Positions 43,095-51,600 of a stretch of 64,000 nt of DNA are shown here, piece after piece. This stretch comes from RUG14121 sp964533935. Its GTDB lineage: Bacteria; Bacillota_I; Bacilli_A; RF39; UBA660. A program made the translations under genes and the position numbers. The stretch is from contig CAZHOG010000001.1 of NCBI GenBank assembly GCA_964533935.1, forward strand, positions 103,640 to 167,639. Reading direction: 5' to 3'. The notes under the pieces were generated by a model, which ran no database searches, was not told where the DNA came from, and saw only the letters and a program-made list of their open reading frames with translations. Numbering within the stretch: position 1 is the first letter of the stretch; each line of letters opens with the position of its first letter.

Positions 43095-44033
43095 TTATTT
43101 TTTAACACGTTGCATTCCTTCATAATTCTTCTCATTTAATTCATTTAAAATTTTATTTTGAGCATCAATTCCATAAGTTTTCTCTAAATAATCCATATCA
43201 TCATTAGAAACATAACTATTTAAATCTTTACCTAAAACTTCAAAAGAATAATTAAAAAGAGATGATGTTATTAATCTAACATTATAATTTGCTTTTTCAT
43301 TATCAGAAAGCATTCTTATTTGACTATCATCTAATACATTTATTGATGGATTTGTTGGATCTATTATCAATATAGCATTATCACTTTTAATTTTTACTAA
43401 AGTAACCATATGATTTCCCCAAAAAAATTCATGGAATTTAGCAAGTTTATTTTTTTCTTGTTTCTCATTACCACTATTATCATGATGTGATAAATCAACT
43501 CTATTAATATCAGCCATTCTCATTGGTTCATCTAAAGAAGCGTAAATATAAACATTCGTAGCTTCAAAATCAGGATTAATAGCATTTAGCTTTGCAGTCA
43601 TATCATCTGCAAGATTTCGACAAACTCCCACTCCATTTTCATCCTTAAATACCAATCTTTGAAACCCTAATGGATCAATAGAAGGTTCTCCATATCCTTT
43701 TATATCTTTCCATTCATCATCCATTACTTTCATAATAGTTTCCATTTCAGATAAATTAAGACTATTTATATATTTAGCATATTCAGCTAAATTTTGATCA
43801 TATTCTATTAAATCTTCTTGATATTCAGTAGGAATTTCAGTTTTACCTGCTTTTGGTAAAAATAAAACTTCAAAAGCTAAAAAGCAATAAAGACCTATCT
43901 TTATAGATATCATTTTATAAACATCAAATTTAGTTGCACCTTCCACTAATTCATAGTCTTTTTGTTCTTTTTTTATTTTCGCCTTTAATTCAGCATTTTT
44001 TCTAACTATATTTTTTAAATCATTTATATTCAT
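43095..44033 (-). CDS. Transglutaminase-like protein of unknown function
   Basis: A 312-residue protein. The ATG at 44033 follows AAGGGGTG; a GTG at 44042 is less likely. N-terminal charged helix, then a hydrophobic stretch (MISIKIGLYCFLAFEVLFL) that may be a membrane segment. The middle shows a papain/transglutaminase-like triad: Cys in GVGVCRNLADDM, His in GNHMVTLVKI, and Asp in ILIIDPTNPSI, in correct order. No clear signal peptide. Family and substrate are unknown. It lies between the mutL unit and two further unknowns before sigK. Confidence 0.65.
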   Translation of the reverse strand: MNINDLKNIVRKNAELKAKIKKEQKDYELVEGATKFDVYKMISIKIGLYCFLAFEVLFLPKAGKTEIPTEYQEDLIEYDQNLAEYAKYINSLNLSEMETIMKVMDDEWKDIKGYGEPSIDPLGFQRLVFKDENGVGVCRNLADDMTAKLNAINPDFEATNVYIYASLDEPMRMADINRVDLSHHDNSGNEKQEKNKLAKFHEFFWGNHMVTLVKIKSDNAILIIDPTNPSINVLDDSQIRMLSDNEKANYNVRLITSSLFNYSFEVLGKDLNSYVSNDDMDYLEKTYGIDAQNKILNELNEKNYEGMQRVKK

Positions 44034-44090
44034 AATAAACACCCCTTTGATTTCGAAATATATTAAAACAAAAACATTAAAAAAGCAAGA

Positions 44091-44810
44091 TTAATTATAA
44101 ATACTTAATCTCACATCATATATTAAATTTAAATTTATTAATAATTCTTTTAAAAATGGTTGTAGTTTTACATTTGATTCAAAATCAAGTGAAATAGCAA
44201 TTGAGCATTTATTATCTCTTGCATATTTAAAAATATTTTTTAAGCATTTGAATACTAATTCATAATCAGTAACATAATTTTTTCTTGTAAAACAAACTGC
44301 TATAGTTTTATTATCCATTGTATTAACATAATAATATGTTCCAAATAATTCTGTAATATCTTTATTTTTAGAAAATTCTATCCCCTTATCTCTTATAGTT
44401 GGATACTTATTTTCAAATTCTAAATAATTACCAGTTCTATCTGCTGTATTAGAACTGGTTTCAATAATCAATAAATCTTCTTTAAAATTAAGAATATTAT
44501 CACTACTTTGGTTTAAATTAGTTACATATGGTTGATAAGAAACAGATATATTTTCTATATAATTCAATAAATTATCACAAAATTCTTTATTTAAACCACC
44601 ACAAATATTTTTATTGATTTTAAAACCAGTTATATTATCTAATATATTATTTAAATGAGATATTAATAAAATCGAATCCATGTTATTAACTAATAAATTA
44701 CTTACAAAATTATGTATTTTATCATTTTCTAATAATTCTCTAATTGTATAAAACATATAATCATCTATTCTACCTTGTTTTAAAACATCTTCTTCACTAG
44801 TAGCAGTCAT
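44091..44810 (-). CDS. Unknown protein with a macro-domain-like C-terminal half
   Basis: A 239-residue protein I do not firmly recognise. From about residue 130 the pattern ENKYPTIRDKGIEFSKN, ITELFGTYYYVNTMDNKTIA, YELVFKCLKNIFKYARDNKC and SIAISLDF mirrors the second half of macro domains (ADP-ribose binding): the YP..Y helix, the lG-x2-YV strand, the 'alkkLa.yA' helix and the 'siaiP' strand. The glycine-rich loops and the N-Q-G motif that hold ADP-ribose in true macro domains are missing or changed, so binding may be lost. The start overlaps the 59-residue gene upstream by 14 bases and has no own ribosome site. Confidence 0.6.
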   Translation of the reverse strand: MTATSEEDVLKQGRIDDYMFYTIRELLENDKIHNFVSNLLVNNMDSILLISHLNNILDNITGFKINKNICGGLNKEFCDNLLNYIENISVSYQPYVTNLNQSSDNILNFKEDLLIIETSSNTADRTGNYLEFENKYPTIRDKGIEFSKNKDITELFGTYYYVNTMDNKTIAVCFTRKNYVTDYELVFKCLKNIFKYARDNKCSIAISLDFESNVKLQPFLKELLINLNLIYDVRLSIYN

Positions 44811-44976
44811 TACATAATGACATTTTTTTACATATTGCTTTTAACTCTTTAGTATCCTTATTAACATAATTACCATTTTCAAATATTGTAATTACTTTTG
44901 GAATAATCGACAAATCAAATAAATGATTATTACTATCGCATTTTGACTCTTCCTTTTTTTTATTAAAGAATAACAT
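44797..44976 (-). CDS. Small 59-residue protein, unknown function
   Basis: The gene runs from an ATG at 44976 to a TAG at 44799-44797. GGAGAT lies six bases upstream, with TGATATAAT before it, so promoter, ribosome site and frame all agree. The product starts MLFFNKKKEESKCDSNN and is Lys-rich, with four cysteines, two near the C-terminus (CNDCY). No membrane segment or known motif is visible. It overlaps the start of the macro-like gene by 14 bases, which suggests translational coupling and joint function. Confidence 0.65.
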   Translation of the reverse strand: MLFFNKKKEESKCDSNNHLFDLSIIPKVITIFENGNYVNKDTKELKAICKKMSLCNDCY

Positions 44977-45000
44977 TTTACCATCTCCATTATTAGAATA

Positions 45001-45009
45001 ATTATATCA
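45001..45009 (-). promoter_or_regulatory. Extended -10 promoter element before the 59-residue gene
   Basis: Minus-strand TGATATAAT, 24 bases before the ATG. It is divergent from sigK. Confidence 0.45.
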
Positions 45010-45054
45010 TAAAGAAGTTATTTAAATAATAATATTTTACCAAGGAAGTGTTTT

Positions 45055-45750
45055 ATGTTAATACAACTTATAAATATAATAAAAAGCTTATGTTTTTTTA
45101 CAGGAAGCTATTCAAACAACGTTTTTCTTCAGCCATTGAAAAAAGAGGAAGAAGAAAAATATATTAGTTTAATGCTTAATGGAGATAAAGATGCAAGAAA
45201 TATTCTTATTGAGCACAATTTAAGATTAGTTGCACATATTGTAAAGAAATTTGAAAAGAAGAATGTTGATTCAGATGATCTAATAAGCATTGGAACCATT
45301 GGTTTAATAAAAGGAATAGATTCATATAATAACGAAAAATCCACAAAAATAACTACGTATGCTGCTAGATGTATTGAAAATGAGATACTAATGTATTTTA
45401 GAAGTAATAAAAAAAATGTAAATAATGTCAGTTTAAATGATTCCATTGGTTATGATAAAGATGGCAATGAAATAAATCTTATTGATGTTTTAAAGGATAA
45501 TAGTCCTGAAATGAGTGATATAATTCATAAAAAAGATAATATTAAAGATTTAAGCAAGTATTTGAATGCATTAACTCCAAGAGAAAAGGAAATAATTATA
45601 AATAGATATGGCTTATTAAACACTAAAGAAAATACTCAAAAAGAAATAGCTAAAAAATTAAAAATATCTCGTAGTTATGTTTCTAGAATTGAAAAACGAG
45701 CTTTAACAAAAATATTAAGAGAATTTTTGAAAAATAATAGTGAAATATAA
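45055..45750 (+). CDS. sigK: Sporulation sigma factor sigma-K precursor (pro-sigma-K)
   Basis: Late mother-cell sigma factor of endospore formation, 231 residues. The match to B. subtilis sigma-K, from memory, is close: NNVFLQPL, then ARNILIEHNLRLVAHIVKKF (region 2), DLISIGTIGLIKGIDSY, TYAARCIENEILMYFR, then region 4 with NTQKEIAKKLKISRSYVSRI and EKRAL. The N-terminus MLIQLINIIKSLCFFTGS is a hydrophobic pro-sequence. By alignment SpoIVFB-type cleavage would fall near Ser18-Tyr19. The gene is uninterrupted (no skin element). AAGGAAG precedes the ATG. The wording SRSYVSRIEKRAL separates it from sigma-E. It is divergent from the 59-residue gene and convergent with ezrA. No confident sigma-E or sigma-K promoter was found. 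Confidence 0.9.
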   Translation: MLIQLINIIKSLCFFTGSYSNNVFLQPLKKEEEEKYISLMLNGDKDARNILIEHNLRLVAHIVKKFEKKNVDSDDLISIGTIGLIKGIDSYNNEKSTKITTYAARCIENEILMYFRSNKKNVNNVSLNDSIGYDKDGNEINLIDVLKDNSPEMSDIIHKKDNIKDLSKYLNALTPREKEIIINRYGLLNTKENTQKEIAKKLKISRSYVSRIEKRALTKILREFLKNNSEI

Positions 45751-45751
45751 A

Positions 45752-45782
45752 AAAAGATAATACATTATTTGTATTATCTTTT
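45752..45782. terminator. Bidirectional terminator between sigK and ezrA
   Basis: AAAAGATAATAC (45752-45763) pairs with GTATTATCTTTT (45771-45782), with flanking A and T runs. Confidence 0.85.
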
Positions 45783-47492
45783 ATATTCTTCTAATAAACG
45801 TTTATGAATACCAGGCTCTACAATGTTAATCGAATTTATTGCATTTTCTAACGCTAACTTGAAATTACCATTAAAAAATGAATTTTCAGCTTTCTGTAAA
45901 CCTAGATCTACTTCTTTATTTAAAATTCTATAACGATTTCCATATACTATGGCATTTTCAGCCATTCTTGCCGTTTTAACCAATTCATTAATATTAGAAT
46001 ATACTTTTAAAACTAAATCTCTAGCAGTGTCTACTCTAGTATTTAAAATTTTAATAGAAATAGGAGTTTTGTCTAACTCTTTTACTATTTCATTTATAGC
46101 CATTGTTGCTTCAGATAATTCAACATAATAAGTTTGAGGAATATTAGGTAATTTATATTCTCTAACTTTATTTTTAGCCTTTTTCAAAATATCTTTAATA
46201 TCATCTAGTTGTTCTCTTGCTCTTAATTCATCATCTTTTAAACTTCCTAAAGTTCTTAATGCTGACTCTAGCTTTTCTTCAGTCTTAGTTAATTTAACAT
46301 TAATTAATTCCATTTCTTTGGCAAGTTTTGTGAAATTAGAACGCTTACTTCTATGTAAATTAATTACTCCATCATATTCATTTCTTAAATCTTTTAATTC
46401 ATGATGAATAATATCTATCACTTTTGCTTCTTCATCTGTTAAATCGTAACTATATTTAATATCATCTATTTTCTTATATAAATCATTATTTATCTTTTCA
46501 AGTTTACTAATTTTAATTAATATTGTTCTACTATAATCTTCAAATATTTTTTTAGAAATCTTTTCTTTATCAAAATCATTATATATAGAATCAAAATAAT
46601 CTAAAATAGTCTTTAATTCAAAAATTGAATCTTCTAAATTTAACACATTCAACCTTTGGAAAATATCAGATATTTTTTTATTTGACTCTTCAATATTATA
46701 ATCGATATTTAAAAATTCTAAATTATATCCTTCTTTTACCATTTTTTCTTCTATTGTCTTAACATCTAATATTTTTTTAGGAATAAGTTTTTTACCTAAA
46801 AGTACTATACTAGGTGTTTCCTCAATAACTATTTTCAAATTTCCTATAGTATCATCAATCGCTTTAACAATTTTTCCAACTTCAGTATATTGATTTTTAT
46901 CCATAGAATATTCAAATGCACTAAATAATTTATCTACATTTTCAAATTGCAATTCTAATGGCCCTTCAACTTCTTTATATTCTTCTTGATTATTATTATA
47001 TTTAGCTACTATTTCACGATAACCACTTTTTAATTTTGTTATAGTATCTCTATTTTTTTCTTCAGATAAAGTAATTTCTTTTATTTCATCAAGTAAAAAA
47101 TTAGCTTTTGTTTTAACAAAATAAATTTCTAATTCAACTTCTGCAATTCTTTCTTTTAATTGTTTATAATTTTTTTCATGAAATAAATCTTCTATTTCAA
47201 TTAAACCATCAGTTATTTTAGGAACTTCTTCATCTTTGATTTTTTTAAATCTTTGTTGCCAATTATTATATGTTTCACTCATCATTTCATTATTAACTAA
47301 AGGCTCAACTTTATTTAATTCTGAAAGAATTGAAGCAGAAATAATTAAATTTTTATCTCTTTCTAATTCATTTATTTCATTAGAATATTTTTTCTTATCA
47401 TGATGTGATATTAAAGTTAATACTAAAACTAATATTCCAACTGTAAATATATAATATGCTATCGAAATTAATATAAATGTTGTAGTATCCAT
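45774..47492 (-). CDS. ezrA: Septation ring regulator EzrA
   Basis: Membrane-anchored FtsZ regulator of Firmicutes, 572 residues from the ATG at 47492 (AGGAAGTG upstream; the in-frame ATG at 47510 precedes that site). One N-terminal membrane helix (ISIAYYIFTVGILVLVLTLI, about residues 8-27), then long spectrin-like coiled coils throughout (NNWQQRFKKIKDEEVPK near the start). It ends with NRYRILNKEVDLGLQKAE, the QNR-type patch needed for septal localisation, and FNGNFKLALENAINSI. It is monocistronic between sigK and a small-gene pair. Length matches the family (about 560). Confidence 0.93.
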   Translation of the reverse strand: MDTTTFILISIAYYIFTVGILVLVLTLISHHDKKKYSNEINELERDKNLIISASILSELNKVEPLVNNEMMSETYNNWQQRFKKIKDEEVPKITDGLIEIEDLFHEKNYKQLKERIAEVELEIYFVKTKANFLLDEIKEITLSEEKNRDTITKLKSGYREIVAKYNNNQEEYKEVEGPLELQFENVDKLFSAFEYSMDKNQYTEVGKIVKAIDDTIGNLKIVIEETPSIVLLGKKLIPKKILDVKTIEEKMVKEGYNLEFLNIDYNIEESNKKISDIFQRLNVLNLEDSIFELKTILDYFDSIYNDFDKEKISKKIFEDYSRTILIKISKLEKINNDLYKKIDDIKYSYDLTDEEAKVIDIIHHELKDLRNEYDGVINLHRSKRSNFTKLAKEMELINVKLTKTEEKLESALRTLGSLKDDELRAREQLDDIKDILKKAKNKVREYKLPNIPQTYYVELSEATMAINEIVKELDKTPISIKILNTRVDTARDLVLKVYSNINELVKTARMAENAIVYGNRYRILNKEVDLGLQKAENSFFNGNFKLALENAINSINIVEPGIHKRLLEEYKR

Positions 47493-47516
47493 AATATCAC
47501 TTCCTATCATAAGAAT

Positions 47517-47525
47517 ATTTTACCA
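47517..47525 (-). promoter_or_regulatory. Extended -10 promoter element for ezrA
   Basis: Minus-strand TGGTAAAAT about 25 bases before the chosen ezrA start; no clear -35. Confidence 0.35.
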
Positions 47526-47543
47526 TATTTTAATATAATTTGT

Positions 47544-47575
47544 AAAAAAAGTTATCACTTTTCTGATAACTTTTT
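47544..47575 (-). terminator. Terminator after the small DUF1292-like gene
   Basis: AAAAAGTTATCA pairs with TGATAACTTTTT around CTTTTC. The arm overlaps the end of the gene and a U-run follows on the minus strand. Confidence 0.8.
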
Positions 47576-47788
47576 CTTATTAATTTCTTGATTAAAAATC
47601 TTTATTAGTTCTTTAAGTTTTTGTTTATCTTCTACTATAGTTAACTCATCTTTTTTTAAGACAACAAAATAAACATCATTATAATTATCAATATTTATAA
47701 TATATGCGTACTTTACATTATCAATTTTTAAAATCGAAACAATAGTATATTCTTTATCATTAAATGATATTACTTCTTTTTCTTTCAT
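47555..47788 (-). CDS. Small DUF1292-like protein
   Basis: A 77-residue cytoplasmic protein: a beta hairpin pattern (FNDKEYTIVSILKIDNVKYA YII, then VYFVVLKKDELTIVED) followed by a basic helix. This resembles the small DUF1292/YrzB family of Firmicutes, whose function is unknown. Its start overlaps the stop of the 104-residue gene by one base, so the two are probably translated together. Other assignments are possible because the protein is short. Confidence 0.65.
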   Translation of the reverse strand: MKEKEVISFNDKEYTIVSILKIDNVKYAYIINIDNYNDVYFVVLKKDELTIVEDKQKLKELIKIFNQEINKKKLSEK

Positions 47789-48102
47789 TAAACACTAAAC
47801 TTCTGCAATCCTGTAGCATACTTTCCTAAATTTTCAGACATTCTTATTGCAGAAATAGAAATATTCATTATCATTAATGGCGTTAATTTCAAATAATACT
47901 TATAATAATTTTCATATAATAGCATTGCTTCTTTCTCAGCTATTAATGCATCTGCAATATCAATATTTGCAAGTGATAACTTATACGCCATACCTATTAA
48001 TCCCACACCAGCAACGTAAGATAAATTTCTTTTATCTAAATCATAATCTTTTATTTTAATATATTTATAACTATTACTAATATCCACTTTATCACATCCC
48101 AT
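47788..48102 (-). CDS. Helical protein of unknown function (104 residues or 99)
   Basis: Mostly helical, with a Gly/Ala/Leu-rich stretch (SYVAGVGLIGMAYKLSLANI) and a later hydrophobic stretch (LKLTPLMIMNISISAI) that might be weak membrane segments. I recognise no family. The ATG at 48102 has no ribosome site. A GTG at 48087 has GGGATGTGAT upstream and would fit a transcript starting near 48105 from a TAGACA-17-AATAAT promoter-like sequence. Paired with the 77-residue gene downstream. Confidence 0.6.
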   Translation of the reverse strand: MGCDKVDISNSYKYIKIKDYDLDKRNLSYVAGVGLIGMAYKLSLANIDIADALIAEKEAMLLYENYYKYYLKLTPLMIMNISISAIRMSENLGKYATGLQKFSV

Positions 48103-48181
48103 AGTTATTATTTCATATTAACGTTTAGTTGTCTAACAGTTTATATATAGCTTTACATTATTATCATTTAATAAATGTAAA

Positions 48182-48210
48182 TAAAAATAGCATCATATGT
48201 TGCTATTTAT
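48182..48210 (-). terminator. Terminator after the giant-protein operon
   Basis: AAATAGCA (48185-48192) pairs with TGCTATTT (48201-48208); A-rich flank gives Us on the minus strand. It overlaps the stop of the 136-residue gene. Confidence 0.75.
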
Positions 48211-48613
48211 TAATGACATAATCTATAGAATATATATCAGTTATTAGCATATCAACTGAAGCAGTTAAAATTTTAGTTTCTCCAGTTTTTAATTTATTTC
48301 CTATATATCCTTGTAATGTTATTATTTCATTTTTATTTATATCTTTAAATATAATGCTAATAGTTGATAAAGAATAATTTGAATCATTTAAATTTGTTAC
48401 TTCTACTTCAAATTTACTTGTATCTTCATTTACATCTAAAGTCGCATTATCAAAACTTATATTATCTACTATTTGATCTTTTAAGTAATCTCCATCAGGT
48501 TTTGCAAAAGTATGTTTTATGACTTGAAAGCCAACAAAAAATACAATTACTATTAAAACCAAATTTATAATATGCTTTTTACTTTTTTTGATTTGTTCAA
48601 ATTTTAAATTCAT
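48203..48613 (-). CDS. Membrane-anchored beta-domain protein, unknown function
   Basis: A 136-residue protein: basic cytoplasmic N-terminus, one membrane helix (IINLVLIVIVFFVGFQVI), and an outside domain (KFEVEVTNLNDSNYSLSTI, KTGETKILTASVDM) with the FxLYD-like immunoglobulin-type beta pattern used in many Gram-positive lipoproteins. It starts eight bases after the giant surface-protein gene, so the two share a transcript and perhaps a complex. No enzyme motif. Confidence 0.7.
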   Translation of the reverse strand: MNLKFEQIKKSKKHIINLVLIVIVFFVGFQVIKHTFAKPDGDYLKDQIVDNISFDNATLDVNEDTSKFEVEVTNLNDSNYSLSTISIIFKDINKNEIITLQGYIGNKLKTGETKILTASVDMLITDIYSIDYVINK

Positions 48614-48620
48614 TTTATTC

Positions 48621-51600
48621 TTAACCTCCTATGTTAATTTGTGAATATGATATAGTACCATTTCCGCCAGATCCACCAATATATAAAGCACTCATTCTAC
48701 CACCAGAAATATTACTCATACCTTTATTTATAATATTTTTTGTAAATATATTAATTGAACCACCACCGGATGATCCTCCACCAGCATTACTATTTCCACC
48801 ACCGGCACCATGTGCAGATATTGTGCCTTTATTTTCATATGAATCAGAATATATTATCAATAATCCGCCAGTTCCATTTTGTCCAGATCTGTAGCCACCG
48901 CCACCAGGATTTCCAGCGCCGCCAGATCCGATATCGCCTCGCTCACCATAGCCTCCTGAGCCGCCATTATTATCTGCATTACCAGAATTACCAGCATATG
49001 CAGAACCACTTCCTACGCCACCAGAATACGATGTACCTCTACCACCAGCACCAGCAATATTCTTTTCTGTGGCTCTTCCAGTACCACCGCCGCCTGTTTG
49101 ACGATTTATACCATTTATACCATTATTAAAATATCCTCTAATAGAGTTACCTCCTGCACCACCAGCAGCAGGTATATATTCATAAGTATCATCTGAATTT
49201 TTCCATAAATATACATTTTGTCCAACTGCTTTTGCACCATGGGAATTATCGATTGTTCCATTATTTGTTAATTTTCCAGTTACGTATAATGTAAATCCTT
49301 TTGGTCCTCCATATGCATTATAATATGGTGCTACGGTAACTCCACTATTTATAGTCAAATCTCCTTTAATTTTAACAATTACCATATTTTGAGCATAAGA
49401 ATTTGCCTTTGCCACGTCATTAGCATCTCCAAATGTTTTATTTTCACTAAACACTTGATTGCCTTCAAGTACGTAAGCGTGAATAGGATATTGTTCACCA
49501 TTTACGAAAGCATAATAATATCCAGTCTTATCTATCTTTGTATTAATTATAGATAAAAGACTTGATCCCGTAAATGTTACAGATTTTTTATAAGAATCTA
49601 TATCTTGATTTATTATTTGCTTTAAATCATAGTATTGATTTTCCCTAATTTTTCCAATGTTAAATGTTCCATTTCCACCTGATCCTGCAGCATATAAAGA
49701 AGAAACACTTCCACCATTTATATTTTTATTTCCTGATATTTCATTATATCTTGTATCAGTTATTACACCCAAATTATTAATATTTGTTGCCGTATTTGTA
49801 AATATATTAATTGAACCACCACCGGATGATCCTCCACCAGCATTACTATTTCCACCACCGGCACCATGTGCAGATATTGTGCCTTTATTTTCATATGAAT
49901 CAGAATATATTATCAATAATCCGCCAGTTCCATTTTGTCCAGATCTGTAGCCACCGCCACCAGGATTTCCAGCGCCGCCAGATCCGATATCGCCTCGCTC
50001 ACCATAGCCTCCTGAGCCGCCATTATTATCTGCATTACCAGAATTACCAGCATATGCAGAACCACTTCCTACGCCACCAGAATACGATGTACCTCTACCA
50101 CCAGCACCAGCAATATTCTTTTCTGTGGCTCTTCCAGTACCACCGCCGCCTGTTTGACGATTTATACCATTTATACCATTATTAAAATATCCTCTAATAG
50201 AGTTACCTCCTGCACCACCAGCAGCAGGTATATATTCATAAGTATCATCTGAATTTTTCCATAAATATACATTTTGTCCAACTGCTTTTGCACCATGGGA
50301 ATTATCGATTGTTCCATTATTTGTTAATTTTCCAGTTACGTATAATGTAAATCCTTTTGGTCCTCCATATGCATTATAATATGGTGCTACGGTAACTCCA
50401 CTATTTATAGTTAAATCTCCTTTAACCTTTACTGCTACCATATATTCTGCATAAGAGTTTGATGTTGCTACATCATTAGCATCTCCAAATGATTTATTCT
50501 CACTAAATACTTGATTTCCATCTAATACATATAAATGTATTGGATATGAAACTTGTTCTGAATCTTTTTGAACTGTAAATACATAATATCCACTTACTAA
50601 ACTATCATCTTCCAATCCTTTTAATAAGCTTTCTACTACTTTTCTCTGTCTAAATACTACTTCAATTTCTTTACTTACTGATGCTGTTAATCCTGCACCA
50701 GTTGTTACTGTACAATTTATTGTTTGTATTCCTGCTGGTAAATCACTTGTATTAGTGTATTTAACACCATTTACTTCACAAGTTGTACTTCCAGCTGATT
50801 TTGTATTATCTACTGTGTATGCACTTGGTAAGTCATATGTATCACCAGTATAAATTTTACTTGGTACTTTATTTAAATCTATTTTTGGAACTGTTTTATC
50901 TATTTTTGTTATTAAATATGAACTTGATGTTTTAATATTTTTTCCATCTAGAACTCTTGCAATAACTGTTTGATTTTCAGTTTCTATTTTTATTCCAGCC
51001 TTATCATAGTTTTTCCATGATTTTCCACCATCTAAACTATATTGATTTACATATACATTATCTTCTTCAAATGGATAATCTATAAATACTGTTTTTGATG
51101 TTGACCATTTTGTATTATCTGGAGTTATTGTATAATCAAATTCTCCTAATATATCTGTTGTTGTTGCTTTTATTGTTTTAACATCACTTATTAATCCTGC
51201 TAAATTTTCAACTTTTACATATATTGTATAATCTTGATTATTTTCTAAATTATCAAATGTATATTTTTTCTCTATTGATTCTTTATATACATTACCATCA
51301 ATACTATAATAATATTTTTTTATTCCACTTTCGTAATCTAAAGCATCAACACCAACTATTAATCTACTACTTCTTGATGTTACTAATAAATTATTTATTT
51401 TAGGTTTTGAACTATCAATATTTTTTATATCAATAATTTCACTGGCCATTGTATTTAAACCATCTGTTGCTTTAGCCATTATCTTACTTGGTTTTGCTAT
51501 TTCAAAAGCATTTTCATATAATGTCCATGTTTTGCCTTCATCTAAACTATAATATAAATCTAAATTTTTATCTTCATGAGAAATTGTAATTGTTTTACTA

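Noticed and set aside
44088..44111. Hairpin (AGATTAA / TTAATCT) as a terminator for the macro-like gene
   Set aside because: A stem of only seven A/T-rich pairs with a 10-base loop in a very A+T-rich region. Not above background.
45129..45446. 105-residue minus-strand open frame inside sigK
   Set aside because: It is antisense to the conserved sigma region 2. Coding evidence lies on the plus strand.
49811..50185. Open frames on the plus strand (also 48755-49129) rich in His and Tyr
   Set aside because: They are reverse-strand shadows of the Gly-rich repeats, duplicated only because the repeats are. They have no ribosome sites and a biologically odd composition.
48739..50411. Possible CRISPR-like or satellite repeats
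   Set aside because: The repetition is a protein-coding tandem module with only two copies of a 617-bp core and glycine-codon periodicity. There are no regular spacers.
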